56,563 bases of DNA, taken from positions 1-56,563 of the forward strand of contig JBNJEA010000005.1 of assembly GCA_051745395.1 (NCBI GenBank). Direction: 5' to 3'. The notes below the pieces were generated by a model. It was given only the letters and a program-made list of their open reading frames with translations, searched no databases and was not told the origin of the DNA. Source of the DNA: JBNJEA01 sp051745395 (GTDB lineage: Bacteria > Desulfobacterota > Desulfobacteria > Desulfobacterales > Desulfosalsimonadaceae). Shown here piece after piece: positions 1 through 8,373 of the stretch (positions are counted from its first letter, which is position 1; each line of letters starts with the position of its first letter). The translations under genes and the position numbers were made by a program.

Positions 1-3000
1 GATGCCCGGGTGGCGTCTTCGGGACATGGATATATTGAAGGCCGCTTCCGGGTCGGCGCAGTGTCAGCGGCAGAAAATGCCCGGCCCTGCCCGCCGGGCG
101 AGCAGTTTCAAATCGAACGCGGCGGCGTATATTTGGAGCTGTTAGACAACCGGTCCGCCATCCGGCTGACCGATGCCCAATTGCGGCAGCATCCCCGGTG
201 GGAGGACTTGCCCGATGGCCATGCCCCGCTCCGCGGCCTTCTCGGCGTCCGACTGACAGACGCCGACGGCCGGCCGAACGGATCGATCATGGTCTCGGAC
301 AAGGCCGACGGCAACGATTTTTCGGAAGAAGACGAATACATGCTCAACCAGCTGGCAGCGGTGGCATCGCTGGCCCTTGAAAAAATCACTGCCAAACAAA
401 GCGCCGAACACTATCAGCAACATCTTCGGGCCGTAATCGATCACATCGATGAAGGCGTCATTGTAATAGACGCCGACGGGCGTATCCAGTCGATGAACCA
501 AGCGGCCCTTGCGATGTATGAATGCCCGTCCGCCGAAGCCATCCAGCACGATACCCTCCGCCATTGGCAACAAATCGAACTCTACGATAAAGACCGGAAC
601 CCCATCGACTTTCAAAACTATCCCACGCAACGATTGCTCCGGGACAAACGCCTGGTCGATTTCGATGCGGAGGTCCGAAACCCGGTATCCGGTCGATCAT
701 GGATGGCCCGCTTCAGCGGTGTCGCCTTAAACGATGAAAACGGCCGCCTTTTCTGCTGTGTATTGACTGTGCGCGACATCACACGGGACCGCCATATCCA
801 GCAGACCCTGCGCAATACCCGCGATCGTCTCAATGATATTTTGGCAAGCATCCAGGACGGTTTCATGGCCCTGGATCAGAACTGGTGCTTTACCTATGTC
901 AATGACTCGGCAACCCGTTTTCTGGCCACCAGCGCCCAAAAGCTCATCGGCCGGTCGATCTGGACCGTATTTGCCGAATCCGATCATTCCGTATTTTACA
1001 GGGAATTTACCCGCGCAGTGGCACAACAGCGCTTTATTGACTTCGAAGCCCATTACGCCCCCCTTGAATGCTGGTTTGAATGCCGCTGTTACCCGACCCG
1101 GGAAGGCTTGACGGTACTGTTTAACGATACCACGCGACGCCATGGCCTGGAAACGGCGCTGCGAGACAGTGAACAACGGCTCAAGCGCGTGCTGGCCGGC
1201 AGCAACGATGGCTACTGGGAATGGAATTTATCCACCGGCGAAATCTATGTATCGCCGCGGTGGCTGGAAATGCTCGGATATGAAAATACCGGCCAGCATA
1301 TGGACTGGCCGGCCATAGAGAAAATGATCCATCCGGAAGACCTGCCACGGATCACGCATTTGCTCCAACGCCTCGAAGACGATGGCCGCTATGGTGCCCC
1401 CTACGACATCGAGCACCGGATCTGCCACCAGCAAGGCTATTATCTCTGGGTCCAAACCCGCGGCAAAGTCACCCGGCACGGCGACAGCGGCAAGGCCCTG
1501 CTGATCAGCGGCACCATGACCGACATCACTGAACGCAAAAAAGCCCAGGATTTACTCCACATCAACGAACAGGTGGCCCGCAACCGTTTAAACGAAATCG
1601 AGGCCATCTACCAGAGCGCCCCCGTGGGCCTTTGCGTCCTGGATACCCAGTTGCGCTTTGTCCGGTTAAACGAACGTCTGGCCGAAATTACCGGCATTGC
1701 CGTTGCCGGCCATATCGGGCGCCACATCAAAGAGATTCTGCCGGATTTGGCCGATATCGCCGAACCGGTCATGCGCCGGGTCATCGAAACCGGGGTTTCG
1801 GTCTCCCATTTTGAAATTCACGGGGCCACCCCGGCCCAACCCGGAGTCAATCGATACTGGCTGATGCATTGCTTTCCGTTAAATGAGCCGGACGGCGAAA
1901 TCAACGGCTTAAACGTGGTGACCGAGGAAATTACCGAGCGCAAAAAAGCCGAAGAAAAAGCCAGGCACCGCGCCGCTGAACTCGAAGCGATCATGGACGC
2001 CGTGCCGGCCCATGTTTTGATATCCCATGATCCCCAGGGGCAGTATATTACCGGCAACCGGACGGCCCAGGAGGTGCTCCGCCTGGCCCCCGATGCCAAC
2101 CTTTCCAAGCTCGTGCCCGAGGATCAACAACCGGGCCGGTTTACCATCACCAAAAACGGCCGGGAAATTCCGACCGAAGAACTGCCCCTGCAGAAAGCCT
2201 CCCAGGGAATTTCAATCCGGGATTACGAAATCGACATGGTTTCCGTCGACGGGACGGTTCAGACCCTGTACGGCAATGCCGAACCCATTGTGGACGATCA
2301 CGGCAATCCGCGGGGGGCAGTGGGTGCATTTATTGACATCTCCGACCGCAAACAGGCCGAGGCCAGGATCCGGGAGGTCAACGCCACCCTGGAACGCCGG
2401 GTGCAGGAGCGCACCGCCCAGCTCGAATCGTTAAACGCCGATTTAAAACGCCGTGCCCGCCAGTTGCAGGTATTGGCCCTGAAACTGACGGAAGCCGAAG
2501 ACCGGGAGCGGCGCAAGCTGTCGGAAATGCTCCACGATGACTTGCAGCAGCTTCTGGCCGCCGCCAAGCTCCAGCTCGGCCAGCTTTCGGAAACCATAGA
2601 TAATAAAACGCAATCGCTCGAAATTGTAAAACAAATTGATCAGATCCTGGCCGAATCCGTTAAAAAAACCCGGACTTTATCCCACGAATTAAGCCCGTCC
2701 GTGCTGAGCCGCGAAGGCTTTGCCGCCGCACTGGACTGGCTGGCCAACCAGATGCACAGCAAGCACGGGCTTTTCGTTGAAGTCGATGCCGCCCCGGACG
2801 CCGATCCGCCTTCCCAGCCCCTTCGCATGTTTTTATACAAGGCGGTCAGCGAAATTTTGTTTAACGTGGTCAAGCATTCCGGCGTCCATGCCGCCCGGGT
2901 CAGTCTTTGCCGAACAACGGACGGAATTGAATTGACGGTCTCCGATGAGGGCAACGGATTTGACCCGGCGGAAATACAAACGGACAACCATCACGCCAGC

Positions 3001-3573
3001 GGCCTCGGGTTGTTTAGCATCCAGGAACGAATCAATATGCTCGGCGGCGAAATGACCATCGACAGCGCCCCCGATCAGGGCTGCCGCTTTACCCTCTGTG
3101 TTCCCGACCCGGATGCCGCCGGAAAGGCCAAAAGCGCAACGGCCAGACAAAAACAAGACGCTTCGTCATCGCCGGCAGCCGAGCGGCAGATACTGCAAGT
3201 CCTTGTAGTCGATGACCACCGGATGATGCGCGAGGGCCTGTCCACGCTGCTGAGCCAGCAGCCGGATATCGGTACGGTCGAAGAGGCTGAAAACGGCCGA
3301 CAGGCCATTGAAAAAGCCCGCCACCAACAGCCGGATGTCATTCTAATGGATGTATCCATGCCGGGGATAAACGGCATTGAGGCCACCAAAAAAATCAAGC
3401 AGATCGTACCCGACACCCGCATCATTGCCCTTTCCATGTACGATGAGCCCGATATCCACGTGGCCATGCTCGAAGCCGGCGCTGTTACCTATGTGCCCAA
3501 AGCCGGACCATCCGAAACGCTTCTGGCGGCCGTAAGGGGAGAAACGGCCGACCCGGCCGAAACCCAATCCTGA
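1..3573 (+). CDS. Hybrid sensor histidine kinase, multi-PAS, HisKA_3 type with C-terminal receiver (5' partial)
   Basis: The reading frame is open from base 1, so the gene very probably starts upstream; a GTG at 10 is only the first possible in-window start. In order I see the end of a GAF-like domain (first ~130 residues), about five PAS/PAC units (each closing with a D-I-T/S-x-R-K-x-A-type end), a HisKA_3 dimerisation helix with phospho-acceptor His in EMLHDDLQQLL (His codon at 2533), a HATPase with DEGNGFDP and GLGLFSIQER, and a NarL-type receiver with DDHRMMREGL, acceptor Asp in LMDVSMPG (codon at 3349) and the conserved Lys of YVPKAG. The protein stops just after the receiver, where NarL proteins carry their HTH, so it signals by phosphorelay rather than binding DNA. 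Stimulus unknown. No membrane segment is visible in the part present. A second kinase of the same class follows 265 bp later. Confidence 0.9.
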   Translation, partial: DARVASSGHGYIEGRFRVGAVSAAENARPCPPGEQFQIERGGVYLELLDNRSAIRLTDAQLRQHPRWEDLPDGHAPLRGLLGVRLTDADGRPNGSIMVSDKADGNDFSEEDEYMLNQLAAVASLALEKITAKQSAEHYQQHLRAVIDHIDEGVIVIDADGRIQSMNQAALAMYECPSAEAIQHDTLRHWQQIELYDKDRNPIDFQNYPTQRLLRDKRLVDFDAEVRNPVSGRSWMARFSGVALNDENGRLFCCVLTVRDITRDRHIQQTLRNTRDRLNDILASIQDGFMALDQNWCFTYVNDSATRFLATSAQKLIGRSIWTVFAESDHSVFYREFTRAVAQQRFIDFEAHYAPLECWFECRCYPTREGLTVLFNDTTRRHGLETALRDSEQRLKRVLAGSNDGYWEWNLSTGEIYVSPRWLEMLGYENTGQHMDWPAIEKMIHPEDLPRITHLLQRLEDDGRYGAPYDIEHRICHQQGYYLWVQTRGKVTRHGDSGKALLISGTMTDITERKKAQDLLHINEQVARNRLNEIEAIYQSAPVGLCVLDTQLRFVRLNERLAEITGIAVAGHIGRHIKEILPDLADIAEPVMRRVIETGVSVSHFEIHGATPAQPGVNRYWLMHCFPLNEPDGEINGLNVVTEEITERKKAEEKARHRAAELEAIMDAVPAHVLISHDPQGQYITGNRTAQEVLRLAPDANLSKLVPEDQQPGRFTITKNGREIPTEELPLQKASQGISIRDYEIDMVSVDGTVQTLYGNAEPIVDDHGNPRGAVGAFIDISDRKQAEARIREVNATLERRVQERTAQLESLNADLKRRARQLQVLALKLTEAEDRERRKLSEMLHDDLQQLLAAAKLQLGQLSETIDNKTQSLEIVKQIDQILAESVKKTRTLSHELSPSVLSREGFAAALDWLANQMHSKHGLFVEVDAAPDADPPSQPLRMFLYKAVSEILFNVVKHSGVHAARVSLCRTTDGIELTVSDEGNGFDPAEIQTDNHHASGLGLFSIQERINMLGGEMTIDSAPDQGCRFTLCVPDPDAAGKAKSATARQKQDASSSPAAERQILQVLVVDDHRMMREGLSTLLSQQPDIGTVEEAENGRQAIEKARHQQPDVILMDVSMPGINGIEATKKIKQIVPDTRIIALSMYDEPDIHVAMLEAGAVTYVPKAGPSETLLAAVRGETADPAETQS

Positions 3574-3838
3574 CACCCGCTTTTCTTTTTACGCCGACGA
3601 ATTTCACTGATGATATCGATCCTGTTTTTCGTTTTTCCGGCAATCCGCTTGAACCGATAAGCTCCCGGAAAACAGGCTTTTTTGGAAAAGAAAACGCCGC
3701 CGCTCATGGCAAATCCGCAAATGTGGTCTGCTGGCATTTGAAGATAGCTGCCATCAGGATTATCATATTGTTTGGAACAGGGTCTTTGTCTTGACAGAGA
3801 TGGAACAATTGCTTTTCCAACAAGCGGCAAGCTTTTTT
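3574..3838. other. Intergenic gap between the two sensor kinases
   Basis: No RNA gene or convincing small gene is visible. An 8-base CCTGTTTT near 3630 can pair with AAAACAGG near 3675, which is followed by a T run, but the loop is long, so I do not call a terminator. In-frame TTG (3791) and ATG (3800) codons at the right end could extend the downstream kinase. Confidence 0.5.
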
Positions 3839-5191
3839 ATGACCAATGACAATAACAAAAACGCCAATATGGTTTTTAACCGTGTGGAAGCCATGCTTCA
3901 AAAGCGCTTCGATGAAATCGATACCTCCCAAAGCGAAACCATCGATACACTGATTAAGGAATTAAAAACCCGGCAGGTGGAACTGGAACTGCAAAATGAA
4001 GAGCTGCGCAGGGCCCAGGCCGAACTGGGCACTTCCCATCAGCGTTTCCGCGAATTATATGATCTTGCGCCCGTCGGCTATTTTTCACTGGACAAAAACT
4101 GCCGGATTCTCGATGTCAACATGGCGGCCGCGCAAATGATCGGGACCTACCGCACCAAACTGATCAACCGGCAATTGCGGCAATATATCTTTTCCGAAGA
4201 CCGGACGCTTTTCGATGATTTTGCCGATCAACTCATTTCCCACGGAAAAACCTACAGTTGCGATATCCGGCTGGCCACACCGGGCGATCAAACGGTTTTT
4301 GCCCGGATGAACGGACGCCTGTTCGAATCGGATTTAACCCACATGTTTGTCACCCTGACCGATATCACCGAACAGAAACGCGCCGAGTCCGAACTGGCCC
4401 GGATGCGCGACGAGCTCGGCGACCGGGTCCGACTCCGCACGGCCGAGTTGTCGGAAACGGTCAAGGCGTTGGAAAAAGAAATTGAAGAGCGCAAAATCGT
4501 TGAGGACAAGCTGCGGCAGTCCGAGGAAAACATGCGGCAGATGTCGCATAAAACCATGTGGATGATGGAAAACGACCGGAAAAACGTGGCCAAGGAGGTC
4601 CATGACAGTATCGGCGGAAGCCTGGCGGCCATTAAGTTCCGCCTGGAAGACGTGCTCAACAAGTCCCCGGAAAACGGCGAAATCACCCAGGCGATGCAGC
4701 AAAGCATCGAAAACATCCAGGACACCATCAAGGAAACCAAGCGCATCTCCGCCGGCCTGCGGCCGACGACCCTCGACGATCTCGGCCTGCTGGCCACCAT
4801 CAAATGGTATTGCCGCCACCTGATGGAATCCAGCCCCGAGATTTCCTTGGTGACGAAAATCGAAATCGACGAGGAAGAAATCGACGAGGCCCAGAAGATC
4901 ACCCTGTACCGGATTATCCAGGAAGCCATGAGCAACGCCGTGGGGCACAGCGAGGCCGACACCATCTGGCTGACCCTTCAGCAACCCGATACCAGCGTCA
5001 CCCTCGAAGTCAAGGACAACGGCTGCGGCTTTGACATGGAAAACGTCTTTTCGGAAACCCACGAAGCCCTGGTCGGCTACGGGCTAAACAGCATCCGTGA
5101 GCGCTCGGAAATCAGCGGCGGCACCTTCCGCATCGAATCCTTCGAAAACGCCGGCACCAATGTGTACGTGACCCTGCCCAAACAAATCTGA
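3839..5191 (+). CDS. PAS sensor histidine kinase, HisKA_3/NarX class
   Basis: A soluble kinase of about 450 residues. An N-terminal coiled coil (TLIKELKTRQVELELQNEEL) leads into one PAS domain beginning FRELYDLAPVGYFSLD and ending in the PAC-like TDITEQKRAESE. A second long coiled coil follows, then a HisKA_3 block with phospho-acceptor His in KEVHDSIGGSLAAIKF (His codon at 4601) and a HATPase with DNGCGFDMENV and GYGLNSIRER. No transmembrane helix is seen, so it probably senses a cytoplasmic signal. There is no receiver domain and no adjacent response regulator, so its partner is unknown; the receiver fused to the preceding kinase is one candidate (inference). The start is unsure: ATG at 3839 is chosen, but in-frame ATG 3800 and TTG 3791 would add 13-16 residues, and none has a strong Shine-Dalgarno. 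Its 3' end converges on lpdA with an 11-bp gap. Confidence 0.88.
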   Translation: MTNDNNKNANMVFNRVEAMLQKRFDEIDTSQSETIDTLIKELKTRQVELELQNEELRRAQAELGTSHQRFRELYDLAPVGYFSLDKNCRILDVNMAAAQMIGTYRTKLINRQLRQYIFSEDRTLFDDFADQLISHGKTYSCDIRLATPGDQTVFARMNGRLFESDLTHMFVTLTDITEQKRAESELARMRDELGDRVRLRTAELSETVKALEKEIEERKIVEDKLRQSEENMRQMSHKTMWMMENDRKNVAKEVHDSIGGSLAAIKFRLEDVLNKSPENGEITQAMQQSIENIQDTIKETKRISAGLRPTTLDDLGLLATIKWYCRHLMESSPEISLVTKIEIDEEEIDEAQKITLYRIIQEAMSNAVGHSEADTIWLTLQQPDTSVTLEVKDNGCGFDMENVFSETHEALVGYGLNSIRERSEISGGTFRIESFENAGTNVYVTLPKQI

Positions 5192-5202
5192 TTTCGGTTG
5201 AA

Positions 5203-6606
5203 TTACCCCGCATAAATCGAGCACTGCTGCGTCACCAGCGCCGCTTCCTGCAGGGCTTCGGCAAAGGTGGGATGGCCGTGCATGATCCGGGCGATGTCTT
5301 CGGCGGCCGCACCGAATTCGATGGCAAACACGGCCTCGGCGATCATGTCCGACGCCCGCGGGGCGATGATATGCACGCCGAGCACCCGGTCGGTTTTCTG
5401 GTGCGACAATATCTTGACCATCCCCTCGGTTTCGCCCATGCAGCGGGCCCGGCCCGCCCCGGTGAGCGGAAAGGTGCCGGTGCAATACGGGATTTCGTTT
5501 TGCCGTAAGTCTTCTTCGGTTTTGCCCACCGCCGCGGCTTCGGGAAAGGTATAGATCACCATGGGCACGGCATCATAGTTGACCGCGCCGGCTTTGCCCG
5601 CCATAATTTCAACGGCCGCGCGTCCTTCGGCAGAGGCCTTGTGCGCCAGCATCGGCCCGGCGATTACGTCGCCGATGGCATAGACGCCGCCCACACTGGT
5701 GCGGTAATTTTCATCGACGCCGACACACCCGTTTTCATCCTTGGCCACGCCGAGGTTTTCCAGCCCCAAGCCCTCGGTCAGCGGCTTGCGCCCCACCGCC
5801 ACCAGCACTTTCTCGCAGGTCTGAGACGTTTCTTCGCCGTCGGTGTCCATGGTCACCTTGACGGTCTTTTTCCGGGCCTCGGCGCCGGTGACCCGGGTTT
5901 TGAACTTAAAATCGATGCCCTGCTTCTTTAAAATCCGCAGCAGGTGCCGCGACAACTGGCCGTCGACACCGCCGGCGATCCGGTCGGTCATTTCCACCAC
6001 CGTGACCTTTGCCCCAAGACGTGCCCAGACCGAGCCCAGCTCCAGGCCGACATAGCCGCCGCCGACGATCAAAAGGCGCTTGGGCACCTCGTCGAAGGCC
6101 AGGGCTTCAGTAGAGGTCACGATGGATTTTCCTTCGAATTCCAAGCCCTTTAGTGCCACCGGCCGGCTGCCGGTGGCTATCAGGATCTTTTCGGCCTCGA
6201 TTTTTCCGGCATCTTTTCCCTCGATAGCCACCGTGCCGGGGCCTTCCAGGGTGGCGGCTCCCCGGAACACCTCCACATTATTGGCTTCCAGCAGTTTTGC
6301 GACATTGTCGGTCAGGGCCTTTACGACCGAATCTTTTCTCGCCATCATGGTCTTCAGGTCAATCTCCGGCTCGCCCACCTTGATGCCGTGTTTGGCAAAG
6401 GCGTTTTTGGCCTGATTTACGTGTTCCGAGGAATCGAGCAGGGCCTTGCTTGGGATGCAGCCGTAGTTGAGGCACACGCCCCCCAAACGCTCGAACTTGT
6501 CCACGCAGGCCACCTTCATGCCGAGCTGGCCGGCGCGCGCGGCGGCCACGTAACCGCCGGGGCCGGCGCCGATGATTGCCAGATCATATCGCTTTTCTTC
6601 CGCCAT
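5203..6606 (-). CDS. lpdA: Dihydrolipoyl dehydrogenase (E3)
   Basis: E3 flavoprotein that reoxidises dihydrolipoyl groups with NAD+ in the 2-oxoglutarate dehydrogenase complex and any other lipoyl complex of the cell. The 467-residue length is normal. It has the FAD motif GAGPGGYVAA (residues 13-22), the redox disulfide CLNYGC (Cys45/Cys50) followed by IPSKALL, a second Rossmann motif IVGGGYVGLELGS for NAD, the FAD-contacting YAIGDVIAGPMLAHKA, and the C-terminal active-site HGHPTFAE with its His-Glu pair. The ATG lies 2 nt after the odhB stop, so it is the last gene of the odhA-odhB-lpdA unit and translation is probably coupled. All catalytic residues are present. Confidence 0.97.
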   Translation of the reverse strand: MAEEKRYDLAIIGAGPGGYVAAARAGQLGMKVACVDKFERLGGVCLNYGCIPSKALLDSSEHVNQAKNAFAKHGIKVGEPEIDLKTMMARKDSVVKALTDNVAKLLEANNVEVFRGAATLEGPGTVAIEGKDAGKIEAEKILIATGSRPVALKGLEFEGKSIVTSTEALAFDEVPKRLLIVGGGYVGLELGSVWARLGAKVTVVEMTDRIAGGVDGQLSRHLLRILKKQGIDFKFKTRVTGAEARKKTVKVTMDTDGEETSQTCEKVLVAVGRKPLTEGLGLENLGVAKDENGCVGVDENYRTSVGGVYAIGDVIAGPMLAHKASAEGRAAVEIMAGKAGAVNYDAVPMVIYTFPEAAAVGKTEEDLRQNEIPYCTGTFPLTGAGRARCMGETEGMVKILSHQKTDRVLGVHIIAPRASDMIAEAVFAIEFGAAAEDIARIMHGHPTFAEALQEAALVTQQCSIYAG

Positions 6607-6608
6607 GG

Positions 6609-8006
6609 CTATATCTCCATCATCATACGTTCCGGGGTTTCGATAAATTCCTTGATCCGCCGCAGACAGCTGACCGCGTCCTTGCCGTCGACAATGCGAT
6701 GATCGTAGCTCAGCGCCACGTACATCATGGGCCGGATCACCACTTGGCCGTCGACGGCCACGGGCCGGTCCTCGATCTTGTGCATCCCCAGTATTGCGCT
6801 CTGGGGCATGTTTAAAATCGGCGTGCTCAACAGCGATCCGTAAATACCGCCGTTGGTGATGGAAAAGGTGCCGCCCTCGAGTTCGGAAAGCGCGATCTTG
6901 TTTTGCTGCACCCGCTGGGAAAAATCGACGATCGCCGACTCGATGTCGGCAAACCCGAGCCGGTCGGCATGCCGGATTACCGGCACCACCAGGCCTTTTG
7001 GCGCACCAATGGCAATGCCGATATGATAGTAATGGTGATAGACGATTTCATCGCCGTCGATGCGGGCGTTGATTTCCGGAAACTCCTTTAAGGCGGCCAC
7101 CACGGCCTTGACGAAAAAGGACATGAACCCCAGCCGGACGCCGTAAGCTTTGTTGAATGGATCCTTGTAGCTGTCCCGCAACGATTTCACCCGGCTCATG
7201 TCGATTTCATTAAACGTGGTCAGCATCGCCGTGTTCTGCTTGGCATCGAGCAGATGGGCGGCAATGCGCTTGCGGATCGGTGACATGCGCTGCCGGGTTA
7301 CACTTTCTTCGGCTTCGGCGCCGGCGGGCGCTTTCGGGGGTTCGGGCGCCGGGGCCGCTTCCGGTTCCGCCGCCGCTTTTGCCCCGGCAGCGGTTGCCCC
7401 GGCAACTTCGGCCGCCGGCTGTTCGCCTTTTGCCCCGCCCGATTCCAGGTAGTCAATGACATCTCCCTTGGTCACCTGGCCGGCCGGACCGCTGCCTTGG
7501 ATTCGGGATACATCCACGCCCTTTTCCGACGCCAGACGCCGAACCGACGGCGGCATGGCAGGCGCCTCTCCGGTTTCCGGGCCGGGTTTGGCCTTCCGGG
7601 CCCGTGTCGGTTCGGCAGCCTTCGGTTTTTCGGCGGCCGGGGCTTGTTTTTCCGGCGCCGCCTCTTTTTCCGGGACATCTTTTTCTGCCGCCTGTTGCTC
7701 GGCTGCCGGTTTTTCTTCCGCCGCTTCGGCCGCGGGCGCCTTTTCTTCGGTCTTCTTTTGCGCCCCGCCGGCTTCGGTGTCAATGCGGCCCACCACCTTG
7801 CCGATTTCCACGGTTTCACCCGCCTGGACCAGGATTTCCAGGGTGCCGCTTTCCTCGGCGGGCACTTCCAGGGTCACCTTGTCGGTTTCGAGTACGAAAA
7901 CGGGTTCTTCCTTTTCCACGGCCTCGCCGTCGGCCTTGTACCACTCGGCCAGAATGGCCTCCTGGACCGATTCGCCGACTTCGGGCACCTTCACATCAAC
8001 TTTCAT
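6609..8006 (-). CDS. odhB: 2-oxoglutarate dehydrogenase E2, dihydrolipoyllysine succinyltransferase
   Basis: E2 core that moves the succinyl group from E1 to CoA. The 465 residues divide into an N-terminal lipoyl domain with the lipoylated Lys in ETDKVTLEVPA (Lys43), a long Ala/Glu/Lys/Pro-rich swinging linker (about 80-145), a peripheral subunit-binding domain (PSVRRLASEKGVDVSRIQGS) and the acyltransferase domain ending in the catalytic YDHRIVDGKDA. The succinyltransferase assignment rests on the partner odhA next door and on TFNEIDMSRV in the core. There is one lipoyl domain, as usual for SucB. A strong AGGAGG lies 5 nt before the ATG. An unusual repeat-filled gap of 367 bp separates it from odhA upstream (see the satellite entries). 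Confidence 0.96.
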   Translation of the reverse strand: MKVDVKVPEVGESVQEAILAEWYKADGEAVEKEEPVFVLETDKVTLEVPAEESGTLEILVQAGETVEIGKVVGRIDTEAGGAQKKTEEKAPAAEAAEEKPAAEQQAAEKDVPEKEAAPEKQAPAAEKPKAAEPTRARKAKPGPETGEAPAMPPSVRRLASEKGVDVSRIQGSGPAGQVTKGDVIDYLESGGAKGEQPAAEVAGATAAGAKAAAEPEAAPAPEPPKAPAGAEAEESVTRQRMSPIRKRIAAHLLDAKQNTAMLTTFNEIDMSRVKSLRDSYKDPFNKAYGVRLGFMSFFVKAVVAALKEFPEINARIDGDEIVYHHYYHIGIAIGAPKGLVVPVIRHADRLGFADIESAIVDFSQRVQQNKIALSELEGGTFSITNGGIYGSLLSTPILNMPQSAILGMHKIEDRPVAVDGQVVIRPMMYVALSYDHRIVDGKDAVSCLRRIKEFIETPERMMMEI

Positions 8007-8025
8007 CGGGCCTCCTTTTTTTGAA

Positions 8026-8073
8026 AGGCACTAAGAGATTAAGGGACTAAGGCACTGAGGCACTGAGGCACTG
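8026..8073. repeat. 8-bp satellite, left arm (6 units, AGGCACTG orientation)
   Basis: Six in-phase 8-bp units, three of them identical AGGCACTG, others AGGCACTA, AGAGATTA and AGGGACTA. This is the reverse complement of the satellite at 8247-8366, so the two patches form an inverted repeat. It lies just upstream of the odhB ribosome-binding site. Confidence 0.85.
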
Positions 8074-8083
8074 AGGGATAAAA

Positions 8084-8246
8084 GAAGGTTTGGGGTTTAA
8101 GGTTTAAGGTTTAAGGTTCAGGGTTCAGGATTAAGTTCATTCCTATTTACCTGAATTTTCAACTCCTTATTACCTCAGCACCTTAGTGCCTCACCCCTTC
8201 CCATTTCATCCACCTTACACCTCAGACCTTAAACCTCAAACCTTCC
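8084..8246. repeat. Inverted AAGGTTT/GGTTTAA repeat inside the odhA-odhB gap
   Basis: A GGTTTAA-type 7-mer run at 8090-8120 begins with GAAGGTTTGGGGTTTAAGG (8084-8102). Its near-exact reverse complement is CCTTAAACCTCAAACCTTCC (8227-8246). These arms are nested inside the satellite arms, so the whole 8026-8366 region can fold on itself around a loop centred near 8160. Confidence 0.8.
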
Positions 8247-8366
8247 CACTCCCTCACTCCCTCAGTCCCTCACTCCCTCAGTCCCTCACTCCCTCAGTGC
8301 CTCAGTCCCTTAGTGCCTTAGTCCCTCAGTCCCTTAGTCCCTCAGTCCCTCAGTCCCTCAGTCCCT
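8247..8366. repeat. 8-bp satellite, right arm (15 units, CAGTCCCT family)
   Basis: Fifteen uninterrupted 8-bp units in perfect phase. The variants are CAGTCCCT, CACTCCCT, CAGTGCCT, TAGTGCCT and TAGTCCCT (consensus YASTSCCT). The array ends 7 bp from the odhA stop codon, so it forms the immediate 3' flank of odhA. Confidence 0.95.
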
Positions 8367-8373
8367 TTTTTTC

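Noticed and set aside
7456..8034. 192-codon and overlapping plus-strand frames over odhB
   Set aside because: Low-complexity Ala/Ser/Phe-rich translations opposite the odhB linker; an artefact of the Ala/Glu/Lys repeats.
8026..8366. Repeat patch considered as a CRISPR array
   Set aside because: Units are 8 bp and contiguous with no spacers, and no cas genes are present.
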